Below are positions 10,501 through 17,294 of a stretch of DNA of 64,000 nucleotides, in pieces. The notes under the pieces were generated by a model. The model saw nothing but the letters and a program-made list of their open reading frames with translations, ran no database searches and was not told the origin of the DNA. This stretch comes from G016756615 sp050958605. GTDB lineage: Bacteria; Pseudomonadota; Alphaproteobacteria; Rhizobiales; Rhizobiaceae. Each line of letters opens with the position of its first letter. Position 1 is the stretch's first letter. The position numbers and the translations under genes were made by a program. The DNA lies in assembly GCF_050958605.1 (NCBI RefSeq), contig NZ_JBJHDO010000009.1:234370-298369 (forward strand), written 5' to 3'.

Positions 10501-12886
10501 CGCAGCCACGCATCCGATCGCCGCTCACATCACGACGGGATTCTTCGACGTGCCCTCGGACGACCGTCTGCTCGAGCTGGCCCGTGACATCAGGGAGTTT
10601 AGCTGCGGCGAAGGCAGGCACCTGGGCGCCGGCGGCAGCGTCGAGGAACTCGCAGGCGTCTGTTCGATGCGTGTCGCCCACGCCGTGAACAGGCCGCTGG
10701 TGGCGCCGGCCTTCCAGGAGCCGGGCCTGCGCGTCTACCGCAAGGCATTCGACACCTCGAAATATGTCCACAAGTTCGCCATTGATCCCGACTTCGACGG
10801 GACGCCTCCAAATTTCAAACCGAGCCCCGACTCTGAGCCGCGGCATAGACCGTCCGGACTCGGACCGACCGAAATCACTCTGGCCGAACTCGAGCGGCTG
10901 AGGGCCGCCGATCTCCAGGATGTGCCAGGCACGCACAGCTTCGTGCTGGCGGGTCGAATCGCTTTCGACCGCCGCACGACCTCGGCGGTCGAGATACTGG
11001 CGACGTGCGTCTCCCCGCGCGAGGTACTCCTCGACGATCCGGCGCGGCGGCGGCCGCCCAAGGCCCGGGTCGCGGGCGCTTGGCCGAACAGGACCGTCGT
11101 CTCCGACGACAACGGGAATCCGATCCCGCCGGCGCGTCGTCCGGCCAAGGATCTGGACGTCTATGGCTTCGAAACCATCAACATGAAGACCGGATCGGTC
11201 GAGCTGCACCGTTCCGAAGTCACGCTGCTGCGCATCGACAACATCGCGGCGCTGGGCTCCGGACCGCTGGCATCGACCGAGCCCGGAGCAGCGGAGGATG
11301 TCATCGACCTTTCGCTGGCCCACATCGCGGCGCAGCTCGGCCGGCGGGTGACGAATGCCGCTGGCGACACGCTTTTCAGCGCATCGCAGCTGCACGTGTT
11401 CCCCGATAGCAAGGCGCGACGGCTACGCCTGCGCCTGCGAGCCGTGTCGCGCTTCGGACCCGACTTCGAGACGGCCCCGCGTTGGACGGGAGCGGACGGA
11501 AACGCACAGCCGGTGGTGCGGCTGCGTCAGGCGCTTCTCCCGGTAGAACAATCGCTGGAAAGCGCAACGATTGAGGATCCGGCGACCTACCTGACGCCCG
11601 AGGAAGCCAAGGACGAACCCGTCAACAGCGTTCAGATAGCGACTGACGGAAGCACCGCTTCCCTGTGGCTGCCGTCGAGCAGCCGCCCGGCCAAATGCGC
11701 GGCTCTCTCGCCGGTTCCCGTGTTTCGCTTCACGTCCGGAACGAAAGGGACAATCGAAGACTCCATCGAACGCATCAGCGGCGTACGCATCTATCTCGAG
11801 CGCGGGTGGTTCTCCGCGGGCGAAGAGGAACAGCTGGGCATCGTCATGCTGCCGTCCGGCAAGTCCGCCGAGGGAGGCGACGCGTTCATGCCTGACGATC
11901 GCTACGGGCCGATCGGTCCCTATATCTCGCGCTGGGGCGGCGACCCGACCCGCCAGGATTACGCGCCGCTGGTCACCGGCCTGTCGGCGGAGTCGTTCCT
12001 GTCGCCGCCCAAACCGGTGCGCGACGTCATCGTCCCGGTGCAGATCCCCAAGCCGCCGGGAGCGCCCGACAACATCACAGTGCTGGAGACAGCCGACCTC
12101 CTGATCTACCAGCCGCGCTTTGACGTCGACCGGGAACAATGGTTCGTCGACCTGGACATCCAGGCGGCAGAGGCCCCGAATCTGTTCGTGCGCTTCGGGC
12201 TCGTCCGCTATCAGAAGAACGCCATCCATCCTAACCTACAGGCATCTGAGCCGGTCGTCGTCTGGACCCAATTGCTGCCTGCGCGGACGCTGTCGGGAAC
12301 GATCGAGGTGAAGACGGTCCCGGCTCCTGCGCCAGGGTCGCAGCCTACCGCCACGGTGAAGGTGACGGCTTCGGTGACGGGTCCAAGCTACGAGGGCCGG
12401 CGCATACCCGATAAGCCGCCGGGGCTGGTTCAGGATAAGAAGCAGGACGCAAAGGCGAAGACCGGACAAGATGAGGCAGTAAAGGAGGATCCTTTCGGCA
12501 GGCTCCATCGGCCGACGATGCGTTTCCGCCTCATGCATGAGAGCGGCGACAGAGGCGATCTGCGGCGCGTGACGATGGGTGTCAAGGACGTTCCGTTCGG
12601 CCCGGTGAAGCAGACGGAAAAAACCAAGCGCTCAACCGTGATGAACAGCCATGCCAACAGCAGTTGGTCCTTCGACCTGAACAAGACGGACATCGACGCG
12701 CTGGGGCCGGGCATCGTGTATGTCTATGCCGAAGAGATCGAGACCTTCATGCCGGCGACCTATACAAAGGAGCCGGCCCTGGTCGAGGACATCTTCACGC
12801 CGGCGACGTTCGTGGATTCGGGACCGAGATTTGCCGCGCGCCTGAACCTGCGCAGCATCGCAGACGCCGATGGCGACTTCAAATAG
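7547..12886 (+). CDS. Giant uncharacterised protein, 1,779 residues
   Basis: The ATG is preceded by GGAAG and lies 15 bases after the previous giant gene. The N-terminus (MTTAIPRVKPVLRLV) has no signal peptide and there are no clear membrane spans. The protein appears beta-rich throughout, with one helical charged stretch around residues 215-300. Segments such as RYGRSYRFGMRAVFLGG (near nt 9400) and YYPDPHARVLVLRL (near nt 10110) look like repeated beta-sandwich elements of large bacterial proteins of unknown function. No catalytic motif was recognised. Codon use and GC are like the neighbours, so no recent transfer is visible. Its tight coupling to the upstream giant suggests the two form one complex. 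Function unknown. Confidence 0.85.
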   Translation: MTTAIPRVKPVLRLVPNGIVDGRLRMTLIATPVADDNGFSFRAWPSMVRGHIFKILKSDSDSESEPFEGVMIRVAAQPSVAVSVEVKARLLQGSLPAGLDDAWAKIVPPNEDELWGKLLETIHRSLASQMFVNGLGKEPSPSDAGKPQADGSYRPQEALEPGQQLTLRAVMPVKHGDLALLLEFERAKRVYDLVDGRTPPRQPRMAAAFSASDDDDGVILRTVKEKVAKDTQTGDQLNELVAAKKLAELQQAFDALRAERADSAAGACKELRKPDLRDLAAQDETRQTALASHTAATWEQAASDQTNTLLDGAVQVYHALVSSPAWSRFFGFAFDIQLDEEGLKAPWISAGEFPVKFKFNGQDQSMGRAWSAVDDDGWPRPDKKRGNLEKGLFLMGADCVPGDALPRYDLITLDVRHATEAVVRPLAGPSADERGFQTAGMTLIDRRRAEDVRAQVRRTSDEKDKQEIELYAQDVVVGRRLDAGTKTDDGMVWRALGSKIVTYGLRRDDAKGPDDFEVIPSSMADSVLQPKGASGTRTLEEAVVSPSARLAPTPGGSVTDKDVFVDEAFATWTGAPMGVNTAPRVGSDDPVLLPFLQRHSLPAAGARPEALAPPLRYGRSYRFGMRAVFLGGRSRSIEDAARLYENKTQAYTYPRDPSDNAQMPMRRFLRQEAIGAPTVLLPGSVLRAKIDEMDFGTVQSVVLRSLPAGYVAPGELPAKVKGRPYVPAKERVTSDEIIRILAPPQAALDMLLRASVFDDAESRGDVALGGLRNIAFGIAEPLVKSKDAITGQGGFPIALIDEQRAFGQNPTRRKLAPGWSVPPVEDRPAVRGAAIFIGRKAFENFGGPPLMSRPYYPDPHARVLVLRLRRRTDGAYVGPASKVSVYDAVSQYPHAMPTVVVIKKAPSDSAQAAIGPATAIRTDGVTFTGKTGQRAQRVEVTLARGDDFDLEAFYLPGEDDSTLATHFALTEMVGAYKLALERAGSAATHPIAAHITTGFFDVPSDDRLLELARDIREFSCGEGRHLGAGGSVEELAGVCSMRVAHAVNRPLVAPAFQEPGLRVYRKAFDTSKYVHKFAIDPDFDGTPPNFKPSPDSEPRHRPSGLGPTEITLAELERLRAADLQDVPGTHSFVLAGRIAFDRRTTSAVEILATCVSPREVLLDDPARRRPPKARVAGAWPNRTVVSDDNGNPIPPARRPAKDLDVYGFETINMKTGSVELHRSEVTLLRIDNIAALGSGPLASTEPGAAEDVIDLSLAHIAAQLGRRVTNAAGDTLFSASQLHVFPDSKARRLRLRLRAVSRFGPDFETAPRWTGADGNAQPVVRLRQALLPVEQSLESATIEDPATYLTPEEAKDEPVNSVQIATDGSTASLWLPSSSRPAKCAALSPVPVFRFTSGTKGTIEDSIERISGVRIYLERGWFSAGEEEQLGIVMLPSGKSAEGGDAFMPDDRYGPIGPYISRWGGDPTRQDYAPLVTGLSAESFLSPPKPVRDVIVPVQIPKPPGAPDNITVLETADLLIYQPRFDVDREQWFVDLDIQAAEAPNLFVRFGLVRYQKNAIHPNLQASEPVVVWTQLLPARTLSGTIEVKTVPAPAPGSQPTATVKVTASVTGPSYEGRRIPDKPPGLVQDKKQDAKAKTGQDEAVKEDPFGRLHRPTMRFRLMHESGDRGDLRRVTMGVKDVPFGPVKQTEKTKRSTVMNSHANSSWSFDLNKTDIDALGPGIVYVYAEEIETFMPATYTKEPALVEDIFTPATFVDSGPRFAARLNLRSIADADGDFK

Positions 12887-12933
12887 CCGGTCGCCGCGGT
12901 GTTGTTGGATCGTGTATCAAGGAGGAGTGACAC

Positions 12934-13101
12934 GTGGGAGCGTTGAGCGTCTGGCACTGGCTGATCGTGTTGGCGATCGTACTCCTGCTCTTCGGTCGCG
13001 GCCGGGTGTCCGGGCTGATGGGCGACCTCGGCAAGGGCCTCGGCGTCTTCCGACGGGAGCTGGGCGGCAGCAGGGAGAAGCAGAAGATGGATCGACCATG
13101 A
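12934..13101 (+). CDS. Orphan TatA-like protein (55 residues)
   Basis: This short gene starts at a GTG with a strong AAGGAGGAG ribosome-binding site at 12919-12927. The product begins MGALSVWHWLIVLAIVLLLF and continues with the FGRG hinge and an amphipathic helix (VSGLMGDLGKGLGVFRREL). That is the TatA architecture of a short N-in transmembrane helix, hinge and amphipathic helix, with a very short charged tail. TatA oligomers form the passage for folded proteins in the twin-arginine pathway. Here no tatB or tatC is nearby. The gene sits 47 bases behind two giant genes and 36 bases before an exported LytM-like protein, so it may serve that operon specifically (inference). The family call is secure; a role in Tat export itself is not. 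Confidence 0.85.
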   Translation: MGALSVWHWLIVLAIVLLLFGRGRVSGLMGDLGKGLGVFRRELGGSREKQKMDRP

Positions 13102-13137
13102 GCCACTGAAGCCTGACGATTTCGCTCGAGACTCAGA

Positions 13138-13809
13138 ATGATGATTAAGTCCCTTATCCCAGCTGCCGCGCTGGTCTTTAGCGCTTCGCTCCTCTCGGCG
13201 TCGCAAGCTGCCTGTCCGCCGGGCCTTACGCAGGAAGATATCGTCCCGCCGACCGACAAGAGCCGGACCTTTATCCGCTTAGGGGCCGGGGAGTTCGGTT
13301 CGGCCCGCGGTTCCAAGACTCACACCGGTGTCGATATACTGACGCGAGCGTCTTATCCCGACCGCGAAGCGTATGCCGTTTACGCCCTAGGCGCAGGCAC
13401 GGTCGCCTATGCAAAGTTCAATGGCGTCACGCTTGACGACGGATTCGGCAACACGATCGTCGTCGATCATGGCAACGACTGCTACTCGATGTACGCCCAC
13501 CTCGCCAGCGATCCTTTCACGCCGATGAACGACGAGTCGTCCGCGCTTCTCATGTCGAAAGGCCAGACTGTCGCCAAGGGCGAGTTGATCGGCTATTTCG
13601 TCGATCAAACCGTTGGTGTCCATTCGACAGGCAATGCGATGCGAACCGCGGCGGGAGCGAGGTGGCAGACCCATTTCGAGCTGTGGCATGCGCCGAGCGG
13701 GCGCTCGGGCGCGACCCTCAAGGCAATCTATGGGGAGGAGGCCAATCGGACCGACCCCACTTCGACATTGCTCTCCCTCGGCTACAAGATCGAGGACATC
13801 GCGCAGTAG
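13138..13809 (+). CDS. Secreted M23/LytM-like peptidase domain protein, catalytic His altered
   Basis: A 223-residue exported protein. The signal peptide MMIKSLIPAAALVFSASLLS ends near ASQA-A at residue 24-25. The body has the LytM/M23 fold motifs: HTGVD (His62, Asp66, zinc ligands), MYAHL (His121, catalytic-pocket position) and WQTHFELW, where His179 is the third zinc ligand. In active M23 endopeptidases the last motif is HxH; here the first His is Gln177. The enzyme may therefore be slow, altered or a binding-only LytM domain. Family members cut peptidoglycan cross-links in the periplasm or regulate amidases. It is the fourth gene of the giant-protein operon, where local wall opening would fit export of large products (inference). 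Confidence 0.75.
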   Translation: MMIKSLIPAAALVFSASLLSASQAACPPGLTQEDIVPPTDKSRTFIRLGAGEFGSARGSKTHTGVDILTRASYPDREAYAVYALGAGTVAYAKFNGVTLDDGFGNTIVVDHGNDCYSMYAHLASDPFTPMNDESSALLMSKGQTVAKGELIGYFVDQTVGVHSTGNAMRTAAGARWQTHFELWHAPSGRSGATLKAIYGEEANRTDPTSTLLSLGYKIEDIAQ

Positions 13810-13868
13810 TGCTGAGGGCCGCCTACTTTCGACAAAATCTCCCAAAAAATAGAGCCACGGAGTCTGTC

Positions 13869-14249
13869 ATGAAGAAACTCGCCGTGCCGGCTATTGTGAT
13901 GCTTCTTGCCAGCTCTGCTGTGAGCGCAGGTCAAGACGCCGACGACGCAAGGCGCAAGGCCATTTCGGCAAAAGGTGTGGCATTGTTCAAGAACACCGGA
14001 AATCACTGCCACGCCTTCCCAATGACATCTACGCTCGCTTCCATCGCGTCTGCTAGACCATGTCTGCTTTTGGCGCGCGTCTGGGGCCGACTGGATGACC
14101 GATATCGGCGCATACTTGCCGTTCAACCGCCCTTAACGCGACTTCTGCGCAGGGGAAAACCGACAAACAACCGGAAGAACTTTTTCACCGCCGAACGCCG
14201 CCGTCTCTACCGCTTTTCGCGCCCCGGCTGTCCTTCGTTCTATGCCTAG
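13869..14249 (+). pseudogene. Small secreted ORF, probably decayed
   Basis: An ATG with a GGAG six bases upstream begins a clear signal peptide (MKKLAVPAIVMLLASSAVSA) and about 25 plausible mature residues ending near GNHCHAFP. Beyond about nt 14015 the translation becomes Arg/Ser/Pro-rich and looks like a wrong reading frame, so the original gene was probably truncated or frameshifted. It follows the LytM-like gene by 59 bases and precedes a tRNA remnant, as expected at a rearranged island edge. No family recognised. Confidence 0.4.
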
Positions 14250-14280
14250 GCAGCGTAACGTGGAGGGCAATCGGCGGTAT

Positions 14281-14328
14281 TGGCGCGCCCGAAGAGACTA
14301 GAACTCCTGACCCCCAGGGTAGTTTATC
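14281..14328 (-). pseudogene. 3' fragment of a tRNA-Arg gene (degenerate)
   Basis: Read on the minus strand this stretch ends with CGGGCGC-G-CCA, preceded by a T-arm AGGAG-UUCUAGU-CUCUU (one G-U pair) and a GGGGGUC variable region. Homology fades at the anticodon loop and no 5' half follows at higher coordinates. The T-loop differs from the usual UUCGAAU at two positions. It resembles the 3' end of a rhizobial tRNA-Arg(ACG)-type gene. Such 3' tRNA pieces are the usual scar of integrase-mediated insertion. Confidence 0.6.
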
Positions 14329-14502
14329 GCCCTAATGCCGCCGTGGGACGCTTCACTATCTGTCGCTCAAATGACGCCGTCGACGCTACGAAAACGTACG
14401 AGCAGCGACGAAATTCGGTGGTAGCAATATGGTTGCAATCCCGAGCCTCGACACATCTGGCCGAAAGTTTAGCTCGCAACCCGTTGTTTTTATTGTGATT
14501 TT

Positions 14503-14579
14503 TGGCGCACCCGACAGGATTCGAACCTGTGACCTCTGCCTTCGGAGGGCAGCACTCTATCCAGCTGAGCTACGGGTGC
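14503..14579 (-). tRNA. tRNA-Arg (anticodon CCG)
   Basis: The minus strand folds into a complete cloverleaf. The acceptor GCACCCG pairs with CGGGUGC; the D-arm contains AGCUCAGCUGGAUAGAGU; the anticodon stem CUGCC/GGCAG carries loop CUCCGAA, giving anticodon CCG for codon CGG. The T-arm has loop UUCGAAU, the discriminator is G, and CCA is encoded at 14503-14505. It lies 175 bases from the tRNA-Arg remnant. Confidence 0.95.
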
Positions 14580-14819
14580 CTGCCGGGGGTGACCCCCGGA
14601 AGAAGCCGGGCCGAAGCGGCCCGTCCAAGCGCTACATAACCGAAGCGCCGTCCGGCATCAACCTGCGAAATGGAGCTGCGATGCCCAATGCGAAATGCCG
14701 ACGGCGACATTCCATGCCGACATGGACCTGATGGAAATATGCACTGGCTGTTTGCCTGCCCATTGGAATTCTGATCTGGTGCGCCCGGCCAATCCATCTA
14801 CCAGGGGAATTCTGTACGC
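14580..14819. other. Intergenic, no gene seen
   Basis: This 240-base stretch between the tRNA-Arg and the YbaK-like gene contains no convincing coding region. It should hold the promoters of the leftward tRNA and the rightward deacylase gene, but I see no clear hexamer pair. Confidence 0.4.
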
Positions 14820-15278
14820 ATGTCGCTCGAATCCGTTCGTGCCTTCTTTGCCACCCACGCGCCCGACATATCGGTGATCGTCACCAAGGGGAGCTCCGCG
14901 ACTGTGGCGCTTGCCGCCGAGGCGCATGGTGTCCGCCCGGAGCAGATCGCCAAGACGATCTGCTTGCGCGTCGGCGACCGCACGATGCTGATCGTGGCGA
15001 GCGGGACCGCCCGGCTCGACAACAGAAAGTTCAAGGATAGGTTCGGCGGCAAGGCACGCATGCTGGACGCCGAACAGGTGCTGGAGGCTACGAGCCATCC
15101 CGTGGGCGGCGTCTGCCCCTTCGGCCTGCCTTCGCCGTTGCCCGTCTATTGCGACGTGTCGCTGCAAGCCTTCGCGGAGGTCGTGCCCGCGGCGGGCGCC
15201 ACCAATGCCGCCGTACGGCTGACCCCTCAGCGCATGGCCGAATTGACCGGCGCCGAATGGGTCGACGTGTGCCAATAG
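14820..15278 (+). CDS. YbaK/EbsC-family aminoacyl-tRNA deacylase
   Basis: A 152-residue single-domain protein of the YbaK/ProX editing superfamily, which hydrolyses mischarged tRNA such as Cys-tRNA(Pro) in trans. The signature lysine lies in AKTICLRV (Lys45) and the GGVCPFG substrate-loop motif is at residues 96-102, as in YbaK. A full domain is present with no synthetase fusion. The gene is followed by a hairpin-rich element and then a Rid-family gene in the same direction. Which tRNA is edited cannot be told from sequence. Confidence 0.85.
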   Translation: MSLESVRAFFATHAPDISVIVTKGSSATVALAAEAHGVRPEQIAKTICLRVGDRTMLIVASGTARLDNRKFKDRFGGKARMLDAEQVLEATSHPVGGVCPFGLPSPLPVYCDVSLQAFAEVVPAAGATNAAVRLTPQRMAELTGAEWVDVCQ

Positions 15279-15370
15279 AGCGCCATGCATCCTTTCGGAT
15301 GGAGTACGGCGCTCTATCTCCTTGTTTCAGCCGCATTTATGCGGCGCCAAGTGATTCCACTTGGCTGCAA
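15277..15370. repeat. Hairpin-rich intergenic element
   Basis: Three consecutive stem-loops occur between the YbaK-like and Rid-family genes. AGAGCGCC (15277-15284) pairs with GGCGCTCT (15308-15315) around an inner CATCC-TTTC-GGATG stem. CCGCAT-TT-ATGCGG lies at 15331-15344. CCAAGTG-ATTC-CACTTGG lies at 15347-15364. The layout is typical of rhizobial palindromic intergenic repeats. The first hairpin starts at the YbaK stop codon and may act as a terminator, although no T-run follows. Confidence 0.6.
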
Positions 15371-15390
15371 AATGCTCCGGGAGAGCGATC

Positions 15391-15864
15391 ATGAGCGAAC
15401 GCAGGACCATCGTTCCTCCCGTGTTGAAGGGTGTCTACGAGCAATGGCATTTCGCGCCGGCGGTCGTCTCGAAGGGCATGATCTATTGCTCCGGCATCAT
15501 CGGTACGAGTGTCGACGGCGAGGCGCCTGGCAGCGCGGCCTTGCAAGGCGCACAGGCGACAAGCGGCACCGCGGACGCGCCGCTCTCGGCACTCCAGGCG
15601 GTGCGCGATCCCGAGGCGCAATTCGCCACCGCCTTCGAGGCGCTTGCCGCCATCCTGGCGGAGGCGGGCGCCAGCCTTGCCGATCTCGTCGAGATCACCA
15701 CCTATCACGTCGACATCGCTCGCCACATGGAGACCTTTGCCAGGGTGCGGGACCGTTACCTGAAGGAGCCTTGGCCGGCCTGGACGGCGATCGGCGTGGC
15801 CGAGCTCGTGGTGCCCGGCGGATTGCTGGAGATCAGGGCGATCGCCGCCCTGCCAGAAAAATGA
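15391..15864 (+). CDS. Rid-family (YjgF/YER057c/UK114) protein, non-canonical
   Basis: A 157-residue protein of the Rid fold. The ATG at 15391 has GGGAGAG just upstream and is preferred over an upstream TTG. Family features are the YCSGIIG segment near residue 35, the EITTYHVD strand and the C-terminal LLEIRAIAALP. In RidA the motif PARSCV supplies the arginine needed for 2-aminoacrylate/imine deamination. Here the equivalent reads PAWTAIGV, so that arginine is missing and classical imine deaminase activity is unlikely. It also carries an extended loop (about residues 45-75). The next gene is a cupin 40 bases away, so the pair may act on the same small molecule (inference). Confidence 0.8.
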   Translation: MSERRTIVPPVLKGVYEQWHFAPAVVSKGMIYCSGIIGTSVDGEAPGSAALQGAQATSGTADAPLSALQAVRDPEAQFATAFEALAAILAEAGASLADLVEITTYHVDIARHMETFARVRDRYLKEPWPAWTAIGVAELVVPGGLLEIRAIAALPEK

Positions 15865-15904
15865 CCGGCACTGGCCGGTCTGGATCGAGAAGAGGAGACA
15901 TCGG

Positions 15905-16306
15905 ATGGAAATCAAGCGTTGCGGATCGCGACCGTCGGTGACACCTCCAGCCGACTATTTCACCGGCAAGGTACGGCAGGATCCCATCCACGAAGCGCCG
16001 GCGCCGGCCAGCGTCCGGGCCGTCAGCGTCACCTTTGAACCCGGCGCGCGCACGGCCTGGCATACGCATCCGCTCGGCCAGACACTCGTCGTGACCTCCG
16101 GCTGCGGCCTCGCGCAGTCCTGGGGCGGTGAGGTCCAGGAGATACGGGCCGGCGACGTGATCTGGTTCCCGCCGGGCGAGAAGCACTGGCACGGCGCGGG
16201 GCCGACCACGGCGATGACGCACATCGCCATCCAGGAAGCGCTCGAAGGCAAGGCGGTGGAATGGATGGAACAGGTGTCGGACCAGCAATACGCCTCGAAG
16301 ACCTGA
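15905..16306 (+). CDS. Cupin-domain protein
   Basis: A 133-residue single-domain cupin of the type annotated near carboxymuconolactone decarboxylase or mandelonitrile-lyase-like proteins. Metal-binding cupin motif 1 reads WHTHPLGQ (His53, His55, Gln59) and motif 2 includes PPGEKHWHGA (His94, His96), so a bound metal is expected. Cytoplasmic, no signal peptide. It lies 40 bases downstream of the Rid-family gene in the same direction. The reaction is not predictable. Confidence 0.85.
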   Translation: MEIKRCGSRPSVTPPADYFTGKVRQDPIHEAPAPASVRAVSVTFEPGARTAWHTHPLGQTLVVTSGCGLAQSWGGEVQEIRAGDVIWFPPGEKHWHGAGPTTAMTHIAIQEALEGKAVEWMEQVSDQQYASKT

Positions 16307-16313
16307 ACCAGAG

Positions 16314-17246
16314 TCAGCTCCCGGCTTGCGGCAGATAGCGCTGGATCAGCTCCTCGACATGGTCGTTGCGGCTGCGCGCCGAGTCGCCGCCCATCACCAC
16401 GACGATGAGGCGGCGGCTGCCGTTGTTTACCGAGGTCACGATGTTGTAGCCCGAGGCGCGGACATATCCGGTCTTGATGCCGTCGACACCGGCCACCCGC
16501 CCGATCAGGTCGTTGTGGCCACGAATGGTTTTGCCGCGGAACACGAAGTCCTTTTCGGAGAAATAGTGGTAATAATGCGGGAAGCGCTGGCGCAGAGCCA
16601 TGCCGAGTAGGGCCATGTCGCGGGCCGTCGTGTGCTGGCCGTCGTCGGGCAGGCCGGAAGCGTTGCGGAACACGGTATTGCGCATGCCGAGCACGCGTGC
16701 CTTGGCCGTCATGGTCGCGGCAAACACCTCTTCCGAACCGGCGATATACTCGCCGACCGCTACGGCCACGTCGTTGGCCGACTTGGTGGCGAGCGCCCGG
16801 ATCGCCGTATCCACGTCGATCGTCTGCCCGCTCTTGAAGCCGAGCTTGCTCGGCGGCTGCTTGCGGGCGTGCTCGGAAACCGGGATCTCGGCAGTCTTGC
16901 TGATCTTACCGGCGTCGATGGCCTCGAACAGCAGATACAGAGTCATCATCTTGGTGAGTGATGCAGGGTAACGTTCCGCTTCCGCATTAGCCTGGTAGAG
17001 CATCCGGCCGTTCCTCGCATCGACCACGATGGCGGCGTAGCGGCCGGATGTGTCGAGCGTCGTCGTCGGCGCGACGGCTTCAATCTCCGTGGTCGTGCAG
17101 CCGGCGACCGCTATCGCCAGAAGCAGGAAGACGGCCGCGCGGCGGAAGAAGGAAAAAGAGAACGGCAAGTTTTTTGACCTGAACAATTTGAGTTGGATCG
17201 TTCGCGAACTTATACGCGGCAACTTTCCCGAAGCTAACGTCATCAT
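16314..17246 (-). CDS. D-alanyl-D-alanine carboxypeptidase family lipoprotein (peptidase S11)
   Basis: A penicillin-binding serine peptidase acting on peptidoglycan side chains in the periplasm. The three active-site motifs are present: SLTK (catalytic Ser near residue 96), S-A-N (near 156) and KTG (near 259). The N-terminus is basic, then hydrophobic, and ends with a lipobox (AIAVAGC), so a lipid-anchored envelope enzyme is predicted. At about 310 residues it lacks the C-terminal beta domain of PBP5, as many rhizobial S11 proteins do. The ATG at 17246 was chosen over a TTG one codon earlier. The first 30 residues are long for a lipoprotein signal and the true start may be further in. Convergent with the cupin gene (7 bases between stops). 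Confidence 0.9.
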   Translation of the reverse strand: MMTLASGKLPRISSRTIQLKLFRSKNLPFSFSFFRRAAVFLLLAIAVAGCTTTEIEAVAPTTTLDTSGRYAAIVVDARNGRMLYQANAEAERYPASLTKMMTLYLLFEAIDAGKISKTAEIPVSEHARKQPPSKLGFKSGQTIDVDTAIRALATKSANDVAVAVGEYIAGSEEVFAATMTAKARVLGMRNTVFRNASGLPDDGQHTTARDMALLGMALRQRFPHYYHYFSEKDFVFRGKTIRGHNDLIGRVAGVDGIKTGYVRASGYNIVTSVNNGSRRLIVVVMGGDSARSRNDHVEELIQRYLPQAGS

Positions 17247-17294
17247 CAATTTGGCAGCCGGCCGTTAAGAAGAGGTTTGGCCGCCTGTTATTTC

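Noticed and set aside
14280..14731. Two small plus-strand frames over the tRNA region
   Set aside because: They are translations across the tRNA-Arg remnant and the tRNA-Arg gene on the other strand; peptides such as RIRTCDLCLRRAALYPAELR are well-known artefacts of tRNA genes.
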